This document shows positions 18,462-28,722 of a stretch of DNA of 64,000 bases, one piece after another; the stretch's first letter is position 1; the number at the start of each line of letters is the position of its first letter. Source of the DNA: Desulfotalea sp. GTDB lineage: Bacteria; Desulfobacterota; Desulfobulbia; Desulfobulbales; Desulfocapsaceae. The DNA lies in contig NVXR01000005.1 in assembly GCA_002733995.1 (NCBI GenBank), forward strand, positions 62,001 to 126,000, read 5' to 3'. The notes under the pieces are model-generated. The model made no database searches, was not told the origin of the DNA, and was given only the letters and a program-made list of their open reading frames with translations. Both the position numbers and the translations under genes were made by a program.

Positions 18462-19556
18462 ATGGCTGAGCTGATGGTAGGACTGGGAGAGAGAAGTTAT
18501 CCTATAATTATTGAAAAAGGATATCTCGCCAAGGTAGGTCAAGATCTGAAAATGAGACAGGTAGGCAACCGCTATTGTATCATAGCAGACGACCGGGTGG
18601 CTGATTTGTATGGCCGCACCCTTTTACAAGGTCTCACCGATGCCGGTGTAAAAGCCGAATTAATAACATTTCCCCAGGGTGAAGCCAACAAAACCCTGGC
18701 CACAGTTGCGGCATTAGCCAGTAAACTCGCCAGGCTTGGTTTTGATCGGAAAGATGCGATTATCGCCCTCGGTGGTGGTGTAAGTGGTGATATTGCTGGA
18801 TTTGTGGCATCGTCGTATATGCGGGGGATACCATTTGTACAAATTCCGACGACGCTTCTGGCCCAGGTCGATAGTTCGGTTGGTGGAAAGACAGGTGTTG
18901 ATCTACCTGAAGGCAAAAATCTGGTGGGAGCCTTTTACCAGCCTAAGGTTGTCTATATCGATATTGACGTTTTGCAAACTCTTCCAGCAGAGGAATTATT
19001 AGGAGGACTTGCCGAGGTTATAAAGTATGGAGTCATACGAGATCGCGATTTCTTTGAATTCTTACGCAAAAATAGAGTGGCAATTTTGCAGCTGGATAGC
19101 GACTGTATTTCTAAGATGATCTGCACCTGCTGTGAAATCAAAGCCCAGGTGGTATCAGAAGATGAGAGAGAGGGCGACGTACGAAGGATATTGAATTATG
19201 GACATACTATTGGTCACGCTGTTGAAGGGGCTTCTGACTACTCTATAATCCACGGCTTGGCCGTTTCTATTGGGATGGTTGCTGCCGCAAAATTGGCGGT
19301 GCTCAATAATCTACTTACAGAGGGGGCAGCGCAACAGATCGTACAGATATTGGAAGACTACAACATGCCGGTTACAGTGCCCGTTGGGCTGGACCGTGAG
19401 AGAATTAAACAATATCTGCTCGCCGATAAGAAGACGATAAGTGGTGTGGTGTTCTTTGTTTTACCCACCGCCATAGGGAAGGTCATCGTGACGGATGATG
19501 TAGGTTCGGAACAAATTGACAAGGTGTTGAACTCGACCGCAACTGCCAGCAGTTGA
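18462..19556 (+). CDS. aroB: 3-dehydroquinate synthase
   Basis: Second step of the shikimate pathway: cyclises DAHP to 3-dehydroquinate using NAD and a divalent metal. Motifs seen: the glycine-rich LGGGVSGDIAGF, the substrate loop IPTTLLAQVDSSVGGKTG, GLAEVIKYGVI, and the metal-ligand stretch LNYGHTIGHAVE. 364 residues, normal for AroB. AGGGGG lies 8 bases before the ATG. Stands alone, between sat and a convergent small gene; a 13-bp inverted repeat follows its stop. Confidence 0.97.
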   Translation: MAELMVGLGERSYPIIIEKGYLAKVGQDLKMRQVGNRYCIIADDRVADLYGRTLLQGLTDAGVKAELITFPQGEANKTLATVAALASKLARLGFDRKDAIIALGGGVSGDIAGFVASSYMRGIPFVQIPTTLLAQVDSSVGGKTGVDLPEGKNLVGAFYQPKVVYIDIDVLQTLPAEELLGGLAEVIKYGVIRDRDFFEFLRKNRVAILQLDSDCISKMICTCCEIKAQVVSEDEREGDVRRILNYGHTIGHAVEGASDYSIIHGLAVSIGMVAAAKLAVLNNLLTEGAAQQIVQILEDYNMPVTVPVGLDRERIKQYLLADKKTISGVVFFVLPTAIGKVIVTDDVGSEQIDKVLNSTATASS

Positions 19557-19572
19557 GTGGAGAAGGCAACGA

Positions 19573-19611
19573 TTTTGCAATAAACTGTAGCAGGTACCGT
19601 TTATTGCAAAA
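19573..19611. other. 13-bp perfect inverted repeat between convergent genes
   Basis: TTTTGCAATAAAC (19573-19585) and GTTTATTGCAAAA (19599-19611) flank a 13-base loop containing GGTACC. It lies just after aroB and before the 3' end of a minus-strand gene, so it may end both transcripts, but there is no T-run after either arm. Confidence 0.5.
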
Positions 19612-19696
19612 AACTTGTATGGAGTTGTGTTAGCTGGCCTCTCTTGGTCATTTACTGCCAGTCCTATAACCTGCCGCCTAAGTAGAATAGGCCTCG

Positions 19697-20041
19697 CTAG
19701 TGCACTGTTTCGTTGCCTGTAGTCATATTGTGTAGCGTTGCGTGGGCCCTTTCTTTATCCTCAAGGATTTTCTTTACTTCTTCCACAGGTACGCCAAGAT
19801 TTTCAGCCAAGGCTTTGACATTGTAAATTGGCTGACCTGAGGCGGTGAAATGTGTAGGTGTAAGGTTGGGAAAAGACCTGCTTGTCGCGGTAGTTGACGC
19901 TTCGAGCAATAAATCTTGAATTTCAGGTGGCCCATATAGCATCAGCCATTCAACAGCTTCTGCCCACAACTTACTGTCTACTGTGTCGTGTTCGAGAACC
20001 TTCATTGCGGTGTGTACGTCCCATAAGTCTTTAGATTGCAT
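19697..20041 (-). CDS. Small conserved-looking protein, unknown function
   Basis: 114 residues, soluble, no signal peptide or membrane segment. The N-terminal half is helical (DLWDVHTAMKVLEHD, SKLWAEAVEWLMLYG). The C-terminal half contains a short helix-turn-helix-like stretch (VKALAENLGVPVEEVKKIL). Acidic and Thr-rich, with good coding composition. AGGAG lies 12 bases before the ATG. I do not recognise the family; a nucleic-acid-binding role is only a guess from the HTH-like segment. It is transcribed alone, convergent with aroB. Confidence 0.65.
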   Translation of the reverse strand: MQSKDLWDVHTAMKVLEHDTVDSKLWAEAVEWLMLYGPPEIQDLLLEASTTATSRSFPNLTPTHFTASGQPIYNVKALAENLGVPVEEVKKILEDKERAHATLHNMTTGNETVH

Positions 20042-20462
20042 TGGTTGTAAAAACTCCTGATCAAGTGGTAGATAATATATGATATTGTGGCAATATAGTA
20101 TATCTGATTACTTACTTTCGCAAGTACACATGCTTACCCCATGTCTTATTCTTGGAGGGATGCATCCAAGGTCTGTACCGGAGGCCAGTTGTAGTGGCTC
20201 TGCTGGTAGTCTACTGTTTGAAAATGTATTTCCGACTATCCGGGGATGCTCTTTGTGATGTTGTTGACAGTATGTCTCATGCCACATGAAAGAACAATTT
20301 TGCCTCTTTACTTCTGCCTGGGGCGTTTGGGGTGGGGGAGGGGGCCTTTGTTACTGCCGTTTGCATGCAATGGTTACTCTTATATATTGAACCTAGTTTC
20401 GTGTCTATACAGGTTTTGGTGATTATAAATGGATGGGATTTACAGCTTTGTCAGGTGTTTTT
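20042..20462. other. Gene-free stretch with small inverted repeats
   Basis: About 420 bases between divergent genes. ATATTG-TGG-CAATAT at 20082-20096 lies in the likely promoter region of the minus-strand small gene, and CTTGGA/TCCAAG (20151-20156, 20165-20170) encloses GGATGCATCC. No coding frame is supported. Confidence 0.4.
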
Positions 20463-20960
20463 ATGGATAAAAAACAAATTTTTATGGAGAAAGCACTTCG
20501 TCTTGCCGATGAAGCACTTTTGCTCAAAGAGTTTCCGGTTGGCTGTGTCATAGAGTTTGACGGTGCAGTTGTCGCCACAGGGAGTAGGACCAACAGTAGA
20601 GGTGGTAATGAAATTGATCATGCAGAGATCATTGCCCTGCGCAATATGTTAAACGATGCAAGGGGTGTTGATTTGAGTTTGGTAACTGTCTATTCTACTA
20701 TGGAGCCGTGTCTCATGTGTTTTTCGACACTCATCGTAAATGGGGTGAGGAATTTTGTGTACGGCTATGAGGATGCGATGGGGGGGGGCACTAATCTGCC
20801 TTTGTCACAATTAGCGCCACTTTATAGGGATATAAGGGTAGAGATTGAAGGGGGCGTTATGAGAAAAGATTGTCTCGCCCTTTTTAAAACGTTTTTTACC
20901 ATGGCGGAGAGTACGTATTTAAAAGACAGTTACCTCGCTAGTTATACGTTGCAGCAGTAA
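20463..20960 (+). CDS. Nucleoside/cytidine deaminase family protein (TadA-like)
   Basis: 165-residue zinc-dependent deaminase. The metal and proton-shuttle motifs are intact: HAE in DHAEIIALR and PCxxC in MEPCLMCF. Fold and length fit TadA and guanine-deaminase-type proteins, but the conserved TadA middle (EPCxMCxGAI...H) is diverged (CFSTLIVNGVRNFVYGYEDAMGG), so it may act on a free base or nucleoside rather than on tRNA adenosine-34. The ATG at 20463 is preferred; an in-frame start 30 bases upstream lacks a site. A radical SAM gene follows 29 bases later on the same strand. Confidence 0.8.
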   Translation: MDKKQIFMEKALRLADEALLLKEFPVGCVIEFDGAVVATGSRTNSRGGNEIDHAEIIALRNMLNDARGVDLSLVTVYSTMEPCLMCFSTLIVNGVRNFVYGYEDAMGGGTNLPLSQLAPLYRDIRVEIEGGVMRKDCLALFKTFFTMAESTYLKDSYLASYTLQQ

Positions 20961-20989
20961 AAAATATATTAACAACTGATCTGAAAATC

Positions 20990-22000
20990 ATGAAAAATGT
21001 CGCTAAAACTGTTGGTTTTAAAGAGGGAGAGAGAAATGTATTCTTTCATATCCTTACCGCCTGTAATTTATCATGTAAGCACTGTTATATAAACAAAGAG
21101 CAGCACGGTACGGCTCAATTAAGCAAAGAACAAATTGTTGAGTGGATGGGCCTTTTTGCCAGTGAAAAGACAAAGACTAACCTGATCTTTTTGGGCGGTG
21201 AGCCCACTATGCACCCAAATCTTGCCTACGCGATAGCAAAGGCTAAGGATTTTGGCTTCACTGTGACCGTTGATTCTAATGGGTTTTTATTTAATAATTT
21301 ACTTGAGAAAACAACGCCAAAACTGCTTGATTATCTGAGCTTTAGCCTCGATGGTCCAGATGCAGAGGTGAACGATCCTATTCGAGGTAGTGGCGTTTTT
21401 GATGTGTGTACCGAAAACATCAAAAGAGCGGTGACGAAAGGTTTTAATGTAAGCCTTATCTATACCGTCAGTCGTAAAAATTTACTCCATCTTGAAAGAA
21501 TGGTGTCACTATTGCAAAAACTCAAGGTGAAGAAATTCTTTATACAGGTCATTGGTTTACGCGGTAACTCAGCAGCTGCTGCCAGCGAAGAGACCTCACA
21601 GGTAACACGGAAAGAATGGCTGGATATTGTTCCGGAGGTTGCAAGAAATGCGGCGAAAAAAGGGATACATGTAACCTATCCCAAGGTGTTTTTGGATGAG
21701 GGAGAACAGTTTCAATGTGCTGGAAATGTGGCTGAAAACTATTTTGTGTTTCCAAATGGGCGGGTTTATCAATGTCCACTGTGTGAGGATCATCCTATAC
21801 ATAGTTTCCAGATAGAAAACGGCAAACTGAACCCAGTCGCCGGGCTGAGGGAAAATGATTTTTTTCGTCTAGATATTGCGGAAGGTTGTGTAATGAACAA
21901 GCTGCTCCAGCCCGATACCCTCGAATACGACGACCAGGGCAAGGCAAAATATAAAATTTCCTGCTGTCTGTTAAAACAAGAAATTGTACCAGAGAACTAG
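20990..22000 (+). CDS. Radical SAM protein with Cys-rich C-terminus
   Basis: 336 residues. The N-terminal radical SAM domain has the CNLSCKHCY box (CxxxCxxC) that holds a [4Fe-4S] cluster and SAM, then FLGGEPTMHP and LSFSLDGPDAEVND as in the SPASM/twitch branch. The C-terminal part has extra cysteines (FQCAGN, YQCPLCED, EGCVMN, ISCCLLKQ) that could ligate an auxiliary cluster. This architecture is used for peptide, protein or cofactor modification, but the substrate cannot be told. Probably co-transcribed with the deaminase before it; convergent with tatC. Confidence 0.8.
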   Translation: MKNVAKTVGFKEGERNVFFHILTACNLSCKHCYINKEQHGTAQLSKEQIVEWMGLFASEKTKTNLIFLGGEPTMHPNLAYAIAKAKDFGFTVTVDSNGFLFNNLLEKTTPKLLDYLSFSLDGPDAEVNDPIRGSGVFDVCTENIKRAVTKGFNVSLIYTVSRKNLLHLERMVSLLQKLKVKKFFIQVIGLRGNSAAAASEETSQVTRKEWLDIVPEVARNAAKKGIHVTYPKVFLDEGEQFQCAGNVAENYFVFPNGRVYQCPLCEDHPIHSFQIENGKLNPVAGLRENDFFRLDIAEGCVMNKLLQPDTLEYDDQGKAKYKISCCLLKQEIVPEN

Positions 22001-22063
22001 AGTAGGTATTTTACGTCATAGACAGCCGCAGAACCCATTGGAAATGCGGGCGAGTTGGCTCAA

Positions 22064-22825
22064 CTATGATTTCTTCTTTTTGTTAAAGAGCAGGCTTAGG
22101 AATATCCCCGCCTCGTAGAGAAAAAATAGTGGAATTGCAAGAAGTGTGGTTGCCATGAAATCTCCTGCAGTGAGTAAGAAAGACAGGACAAGGATAGCGC
22201 TATAAAAGTAGACCCGCTTTTTTCTGAAATAGGCTGCGTGGACAAGTCCGCCTTTTCCTGCCATGACCATAAGAAATGGAATCTGGAAAGATAGGCCGAA
22301 GGCAAGGAGTGTTCGGGCGACGAAGGTAAGGTATTTGCCAATCTTGGGTAGCGGTTCCAAGCCGTCACTTGCGTAGCTCATAAAATAGGTTAGCATCTGG
22401 GGGATTACGGCAAAAAATCCAAACGAGGCTCCAACAATAAAGAGTAGTGTTGACCAGCATACCACTGTTACTGCAAGTTTCTTTTCATTTTTCCTGAGAC
22501 CCGGGGCGATAAAGCTCCAAAGTTGATAAATTGCAATAGGCATTGAACAGATGACGCCAATGAGAAGCGCAAGCTTTATATAGGCGAGAAACGCTTCTGG
22601 TAAATTTGTGTAAACCAGTTTGTAAACCAGTGGACTGGCTTTGAACAGAGGTGCAATAAATATAGATGCAATATTTTCTGCAAAAATATAGGCAACGACA
22701 GTGCAGGTTATGATTGAGGCACATACAACTATAAGCCGCTTGCGCAGCTCAAGGTGGTGAGGTCTAAAGAATGCAAGACTACGCTCAAGAGCTGGGATGG
22801 TCTTTTCTAAATTATAATTGGCCAT
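22064..22825 (-). CDS. tatC: Sec-independent protein translocase TatC
   Basis: Core receptor of the twin-arginine pathway that exports folded cofactor-bearing proteins. 253 residues with six transmembrane segments, the N-terminal HHLELRKRL motif and SFIAPGLRKNEKK in the first periplasmic/cytoplasmic loop region, both typical of TatC. It lies downstream of tatB on the minus strand with about 110 bases between. In a sulfate reducer this system exports periplasmic hydrogenases and formate dehydrogenases (family knowledge). Confidence 0.93.
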   Translation of the reverse strand: MANYNLEKTIPALERSLAFFRPHHLELRKRLIVVCASIITCTVVAYIFAENIASIFIAPLFKASPLVYKLVYTNLPEAFLAYIKLALLIGVICSMPIAIYQLWSFIAPGLRKNEKKLAVTVVCWSTLLFIVGASFGFFAVIPQMLTYFMSYASDGLEPLPKIGKYLTFVARTLLAFGLSFQIPFLMVMAGKGGLVHAAYFRKKRVYFYSAILVLSFLLTAGDFMATTLLAIPLFFLYEAGIFLSLLFNKKKKS

Positions 22826-22938
22826 CGTAGTTGATTACTCCTTAAAACCTGTCAAAAACACAAGAAAGAGGAAAATGTTTTTAGTGATGTTCACTTTAAA
22901 ATATCACGGGGTTGGCTTTTTTTATTGGGACAATGATA

Positions 22939-23394
22939 TTACAGCGGGGGCGCTGTGTCATTGTCAGTCTTTGTCGGCTTGGATTCTTGTTCAACATCTT
23001 GATCTGCCCCTGTTGCTACGACAGGAGCATCCTCTTTTGAGGGCGTATCCATGTCAGAGCCACCACTACTCTTCATTACTTCATCGTATGCAGCCTTGAC
23101 ATTCTCAGACGGGGGATTGACCCCTCCGGATGTGCTTGTTTCGTCCCGCAGGTAGGGTGGCGTTTCAAGAAGATTTTGTTTGAGTGATTGAGCAGCCTTT
23201 TCAAGGTCAGGTCTAATTTCATCTAAGAGGTTACCCTCAGCTGTGATTGTCTCTTTAAGACCTTCGGCTGTTTTCTTGAGCTCCATCAGGCCTTTGGCGA
23301 GGGAGCGCGCGAGATCAGGCAATTTGTCAGGACCTACGACAATGAGTGCGAGGGCCATAATAAGGATCATTTCAGGCAAGCCGATGCCAAACAT
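22939..23394 (-). CDS. tatB: Twin-arginine translocase subunit TatB
   Basis: 151 residues: one N-terminal transmembrane helix (MFGIGLPEMILIMALALIVVG), the hinge GPDKLPDLARSLAKGL and an amphipathic helix, then a long acidic, Pro/Ser/Asp-rich tail. Length and hinge fit TatB better than TatA. Adjacent to tatC on the same strand. Its upstream region is shared with the divergent purA promoter. Confidence 0.9.
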   Translation of the reverse strand: MFGIGLPEMILIMALALIVVGPDKLPDLARSLAKGLMELKKTAEGLKETITAEGNLLDEIRPDLEKAAQSLKQNLLETPPYLRDETSTSGGVNPPSENVKAAYDEVMKSSGGSDMDTPSKEDAPVVATGADQDVEQESKPTKTDNDTAPPL

Positions 23395-23762
23395 AATTCA
23401 CAACCTTATACCTTCGTCAGCGTATGACGTGAGGATTACTATTTGTTAGTGGGCAAAATGCAGCGCAACAATATATTAAAATAAGATACGTCTTACAAGA
23501 ATATTTCATATCTGCATGAAAGTAATATCAATCGGCAACAAATGTAAGGTATTTGATGAGTGGTGTCAATGTTTGCAAAAGGTCAGTGTAAAAAGGTCTC
23601 TATTTAAGGTGGAAGGCAAGCCGTTTTTGGCTCCAAAAAAATCAGGAAACAGGGGGCTCAATATTTTAAAAACTACTTTTCTGCTAAAATCGACCGTTAT
23701 CACTTGAAAAAACAAAGATAAAGCATATGCTATTCAGGTTAATTTCTATTGAATTTGATTGA
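23395..23762. other. Intergenic stretch between tatB and the purA promoter
   Basis: About 370 AT-rich bases with no supported coding frame. It should contain the tatB promoter; no consensus pair stands out. Confidence 0.4.
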
Positions 23763-23791
23763 TTGACAATAGTCAAGCTGTTGACTATAAT
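23763..23791 (+). promoter_or_regulatory. Perfect-consensus sigma-70 promoter of purA
   Basis: TTGACA (23763-23768), a 17-base spacer and TATAAT (23786-23791) match the consensus at all twelve positions with ideal spacing. The start of transcription should be near 23798, giving a leader of about 95 bases before purA. Confidence 0.9.
23769..23788. promoter_or_regulatory. Dyad operator candidate inside the purA promoter
   Basis: ATAGTCAA-N4-TTGACTAT is a perfect 8-bp inverted repeat that fills the spacer and touches the -10 box. A protein bound here would block polymerase, so it looks like a repressor operator. The repressor is unknown. Confidence 0.6.
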
Positions 23792-23891
23792 TGCGTGTTT
23801 GTCTTATGTGGATCTGTTGTGGAGTAATGGGTGCTGGTTGGCCTGCCATGATATGTTTCAAATGGAATAACCTCTTAAGAGGAGAAGTTAG

Positions 23892-25190
<1,299 letters not shown>

Positions 25191-25252
25191 AAATAACTCC
25201 CCGCTTAGTTGTCTAATATAAGGACTAGGCTGAGACTTAACTAGAGGAAAAT

Positions 25253-25522
25253 ATGGCTAGAATTACGTGTGAAGACTGTCTTGAAACGATTGGTAATACC
25301 AATAGATTTCATTTGATTCACCTTGCAGTACAAAGAGTAAAACAGCATCGTCAGGGAGAGCCTTTTCTCGCCGAGGGCAAGAATAAAGAGATAGTTATGA
25401 CCCTGAGGGAAATCGCTAATGGTAGCGTGACATATAAAAACATTGTTGAACTCCCCGATCAACATGGGAAAAACGACGATGACAGCCTAATTACTGGTGA
25501 TGATGTATCCTCCGTATCCTGA
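25253..25522 (+). CDS. rpoZ: RNA polymerase omega subunit
   Basis: 89-residue small subunit that helps assembly of the beta' subunit. The RpoZ N-terminus is recognisable (MARITCEDCLETIGNTNRF, then LAVQRVKQ and a VMTLREIANG segment). AGAGGAAA lies before the ATG. Close behind purA (62 bases) and 21 bases before dnaJ. Confidence 0.92.
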   Translation: MARITCEDCLETIGNTNRFHLIHLAVQRVKQHRQGEPFLAEGKNKEIVMTLREIANGSVTYKNIVELPDQHGKNDDDSLITGDDVSSVS

Positions 25523-25543
25523 TACCTGTAGAGTAGATTAAAA

Positions 25544-26671
25544 ATGAGTGTTGATTATTATGAGATTCTATCTGTTAGCAGAAATGCTAGCGGTGCGGAA
25601 ATAAAGAAAGCGTATCGTAAGCTTGCTATGAAGTATCATCCAGATAGAAATCCTGATGATAAAGGGGCTGAAGATAACTTTAAGTCTTGTACTGAAGCGT
25701 ATGAAGTTTTGAGTGACAAGAAAAAGCGTGAGATCTACAATGCTTATGGTCACGATGGACTGAAAAATAGTGGCTATAGTGGTCCTGGTAGTTCCGAAGA
25801 TGTCTACTCTAGTTTCGGAGATATCTTCGGCGACCTTTTTGGTATGGGTGGCGGTCAGAGAAGTAGAACGCGACCGGACGGTCCAGTTAAAGGGAACGAT
25901 CTTCGTTACGATGTTGAGATCTCTTTTATGGATGCTGTGCACGGTGTTTCCAAAGAAGTAGAGCTCACGAGAAGAGACACCTGCTGGACCTGTGAGGGTA
26001 CTGGTTGTAGGCCGGGACATCACAAGCAAACATGCAAAACCTGTGGTGGGCGCGGTCAGGTTGTTCGTTCGCAAGGTTTTTTTCAGATGAGTGCCACCTG
26101 TCCGCAGTGTCATGGTGAAGGGTCGATTGTTACGGAACCGTGCACAGACTGCCATGGTGAAGGCTTAGTTGAAAAGACCAAGAAAGTAGCTCTGAAAATA
26201 CCAGCTGGCGTTGATACCGATGCTAGGATGCGTCTTCGCGGAGAAGGTGAAGGTGGCAGGCGTGGTGGCGGTACTGGAGATTTGTACGTTGTCGTCCATG
26301 TCGAAGAGCATGACTTTTTTAAACGCGATGGAGATACCATCTACTGCCGTCTTCCTGTTTCAATGGTTAAAGCGGCACTTGGCGCAAGCGTAGATGTGCC
26401 GACCATTCACGGTAAAAGATCTTTAGATATACCCGCCGGATCTCAATCCGGTGAGAGATTTAGTTTGAAGAAAGAGGGTGTGGTTAATCTTCGAGGCCGT
26501 GGAAAAGGAGACATGATTGTTGAACTTCAGGTTATGACTCCTGTGAATCTCTGTGACGAACAGAAAAAAGCATTAAATGAATTTGAAACTCTGTGTCAGG
26601 AGCATGGTCAAGATACGGAAGAAGAAGGCTTTTTCAAAAAGTTTTTCCACGATGTATTGGGGAAAAACTAA
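25544..26671 (+). CDS. dnaJ: Chaperone DnaJ (Hsp40)
   Basis: Co-chaperone that stimulates DnaK ATPase. The J domain (about residues 1-70) carries [12 protein letters not shown] with the HPD motif. A short Gly/Phe-type region follows, then four zinc-binding CxxCxGxG-type repeats ([32 protein letters not shown]) and the substrate-binding C-terminal domains. 375 residues, normal. It is separate from dnaK/grpE here, which is usual in many deltaproteobacteria. Confidence 0.96.
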   Translation: MSVDYYEILSVSRNASGAEIKKAYRKLAMKYHPDRNPDDKGAEDNFKSCTEAYEVLSDKKKREIYNAYGHDGLKNSGYSGPGSSEDVYSSFGDIFGDLFGMGGGQRSRTRPDGPVKGNDLRYDVEISFMDAVHGVSKEVELTRRDTCWTCEGTGCRPGHHKQTCKTCGGRGQVVRSQGFFQMSATCPQCHGEGSIVTEPCTDCHGEGLVEKTKKVALKIPAGVDTDARMRLRGEGEGGRRGGGTGDLYVVVHVEEHDFFKRDGDTIYCRLPVSMVKAALGASVDVPTIHGKRSLDIPAGSQSGERFSLKKEGVVNLRGRGKGDMIVELQVMTPVNLCDEQKKALNEFETLCQEHGQDTEEEGFFKKFFHDVLGKN

Positions 26672-26734
26672 CTGCGGCAACCAGCAGTAGGGCCGCCGCC
26701 TTACTCAGAACCCCCTAGGGGGGGAGCCTTGGTG

Positions 26735-26767
26735 ACTGATTGATTTTATAAAATAAAATCAATCAGT
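26735..26767. promoter_or_regulatory. 14-bp perfect palindrome just upstream of moaC
   Basis: ACTGATTGATTTTA (26735-26748) and TAAAATCAATCAGT (26754-26767) flank a 5-base loop, ending 25 bases before the moaC ATG. No T-run follows, so an operator or a translational-control hairpin is more likely than a terminator. A GC-rich element, CCCCCTAGGGGGG, lies just before it. Confidence 0.6.
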
Positions 26768-26792
26768 AAGGTGATAAAGGATATATAGAACG

Positions 26793-27287
26793 ATGCCAAA
26801 CGAAAAGAAAGCAGAGTTTACTCATTTTGATGACCAGGGAAACGCTGTAATGGTAGATGTGGGTGGCAAAAAAACCACCCATCGTGAGGCCCATGCCACG
26901 GGATCAATTTCTATGTCAGCTCAGGCATTTGAAATGGTTAAAGGTGGCACTATGTCTAAGGGCGATGTCCTTGGTATTGCTCGGGTTGCGGGTATAATGG
27001 CCGCCAAAAAGGTTGATAGTCTCATTCCCCTCTGCCATCCTCTTTTAATCAGTAAGGTAAGTGTCGATTTTGAGTATCGTGATGAAGATTATACCATCAA
27101 TATTCTTGCAACAGTTGGAATGAGTGGTCAAACTGGTGTTGAAATGGAAGCGCTTACGGCTGTATCTATTGCTGCACTCACCATCTATGATATGTGTAAG
27201 GCTGTGGATAAGTCTATGGTTATTGGGGAGATTTGCTTACTAAAGAAAACGGGCGGGAAAAGCGGAACATATTTACGCAATAAATAG
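26793..27287 (+). CDS. moaC: Cyclic pyranopterin monophosphate synthase MoaC
   Basis: With MoaA makes cyclic pyranopterin monophosphate from GTP, the first step of molybdenum/tungsten cofactor synthesis. Signature motifs SLIPLCHPL and [20 protein letters not shown] with MCKAVDKSM are present. 164 residues, normal. AAAGGAT precedes the ATG, and a 33-base palindrome lies directly upstream. No other moa genes are near. Confidence 0.96.
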   Translation: MPNEKKAEFTHFDDQGNAVMVDVGGKKTTHREAHATGSISMSAQAFEMVKGGTMSKGDVLGIARVAGIMAAKKVDSLIPLCHPLLISKVSVDFEYRDEDYTINILATVGMSGQTGVEMEALTAVSIAALTIYDMCKAVDKSMVIGEICLLKKTGGKSGTYLRNK

Positions 27288-27336
27288 AAACAGAGTTCAG
27301 CTTGTATGATATTTAAGTGTATTGAGGAGAAAGTTA

Positions 27337-27699
27337 ATGGACGAGAAAAAACTCGATTTCTTTCGTAATGAGCTTGAATTGAAAAAACGAGAGATTGTAG
27401 ACGAAGCTGGTAAGACAATGAACGAAATGACGGATCACACGTCGAATGTTCCTGATCCGAATGATCGTGCATCAATTGAATCCGGTAGAAGCTTTGAACT
27501 AAGAATTCGTGGTAGAGAACGAAAGTTGCTTGCAAAAATTGATGAAGCAATTAATCGGCTTGATGATGGTACCTTCGGAATTTGCGATGGTTGTGAAGAA
27601 CAAATAGGGTTGAAACGCTTAGAGGCTCGGCCTGTTACAACGCTGTGTATTGACTGTAAAACGGCCCAGGAAACGCAAGAGAAATCTAAAGGATTATAG
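27337..27699 (+). CDS. DksA/TraR family zinc-finger regulator
   Basis: 120-residue protein: an N-terminal coiled coil of two helices, DPNDRASIE with the acidic DxxDxA tip motif, and a C4 zinc finger (CDGCEEQI ... CIDCK). DksA binds the RNA polymerase secondary channel and works with ppGpp. A longer frame from a TTG at 27322 would include the ribosome binding site GAGGAGA in the coding part, so ATG 27337 is used. Genomes of this group often carry several DksA-family genes, so I leave the gene symbol open. Confidence 0.9.
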   Translation: MDEKKLDFFRNELELKKREIVDEAGKTMNEMTDHTSNVPDPNDRASIESGRSFELRIRGRERKLLAKIDEAINRLDDGTFGICDGCEEQIGLKRLEARPVTTLCIDCKTAQETQEKSKGL

Positions 27700-27704
27700 G
27701 CGAT

Positions 27705-28706
27705 ATGCCTCAGCTCCGAAAAGATCCCGTTATCGGGCGATGGATAATAATTTCTAAGCAAAGACGTAAGCGACCAACAGATTTTCCCGTCGAGAAATTT
27801 GAGGGAGCTGGCGGCTTTTGTCCGTTATGTCCAGGGAATGAGTCTTTTACTCCCCATGAAGTTTTGTCTATCCCTGATGATTTGGCCCCAAATGACGGTG
27901 CAGGGTGGCGTGTTAGAGTCGTTCCAAATAAATACCCCGCCCTTGTTATTGAAGGTGATCTTGCGAAAGAAGGAATTGGGCTCTATGACCAGATGAATGG
28001 TATTGGAGCCCATGAGGTCATCGTTGAAACTCCTGATCACAATGAGAATTTCGCCGATTTTTCCGTAGAAAATATGGCAAAAGTTTTCATTGCCTACAGA
28101 GAGAGAATACTGGATCTTGAAAACGATCCGAGATTTAAGTATGTCATGGTCTTTAAAAACCATGGCAGGGCCGCAGGCGCCTCCCTTGAGCATTCCCATT
28201 CTCAGCTTATCGCCTTGCCCATCTTACCCCAGATGATAGTCTCCGAACTAACGGGAGCAAAATCTCACTATGACTACAAAGAACGTTGTGTATTTTGTGA
28301 TATTATACGTCAGGAAATAGACAATAAAGAACGTGTAGTTTGTCAGAATGATTCTTTTATCACAATCACTCCTTTTGCCCCCCGTACACCTTTTGAGATG
28401 TGGATCTTACCCAAACAGCACTCATCACAATATTCTGCAATGGATGATACGGCATACCTTAAGCTTGCTGAAATTTTCAGAGAATCCTTGCAGAGGCTGT
28501 GTACATGCATAAAGGATGTACCTTATAATTTTGTCCTTCACACAGCGCCATTACATTCCAAGGGGTTAGATTACTATCATTGGCATTTTGAAATAGTTCC
28601 TAAGCTAACTTCTATCGCTGGATTTGAATGGGGCTCCGGTTTTTACATTAATCCTTTACCCCCCGAAGAGGCTGCTTCTTATTTGAGAGATTGTTTAGTG
28701 AAATAA
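27705..28706 (+). CDS. galT: Galactose-1-phosphate uridylyltransferase family (HIT superfamily)
   Basis: 333 residues. Nucleotidyl transfer through a covalent His intermediate. The zinc site begins GFCPLCPGNE (residues 38-46), and the catalytic triad motif is HSHSQ (163-167). Classical Leloir GalT has HPHGQ or HPHCQ; HSHSQ is the form I recall from the plant ADP-glucose phosphorylase branch, so this may be a nucleotide-sugar phosphorylase rather than a true GalT. There are no other gal genes nearby. It starts 5 bases after the DksA-family gene and is followed 16 bases later by a response regulator. Confidence 0.85.
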   Translation: MPQLRKDPVIGRWIIISKQRRKRPTDFPVEKFEGAGGFCPLCPGNESFTPHEVLSIPDDLAPNDGAGWRVRVVPNKYPALVIEGDLAKEGIGLYDQMNGIGAHEVIVETPDHNENFADFSVENMAKVFIAYRERILDLENDPRFKYVMVFKNHGRAAGASLEHSHSQLIALPILPQMIVSELTGAKSHYDYKERCVFCDIIRQEIDNKERVVCQNDSFITITPFAPRTPFEMWILPKQHSSQYSAMDDTAYLKLAEIFRESLQRLCTCIKDVPYNFVLHTAPLHSKGLDYYHWHFEIVPKLTSIAGFEWGSGFYINPLPPEEAASYLRDCLVK

Positions 28707-28722
28707 CACTAAGGAATATGCT

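Noticed and set aside
23516..23707. 63-codon frame on the plus strand between tatB and purA
   Set aside because: No ribosome binding site, low-complexity composition, and it lies directly before the purA promoter.
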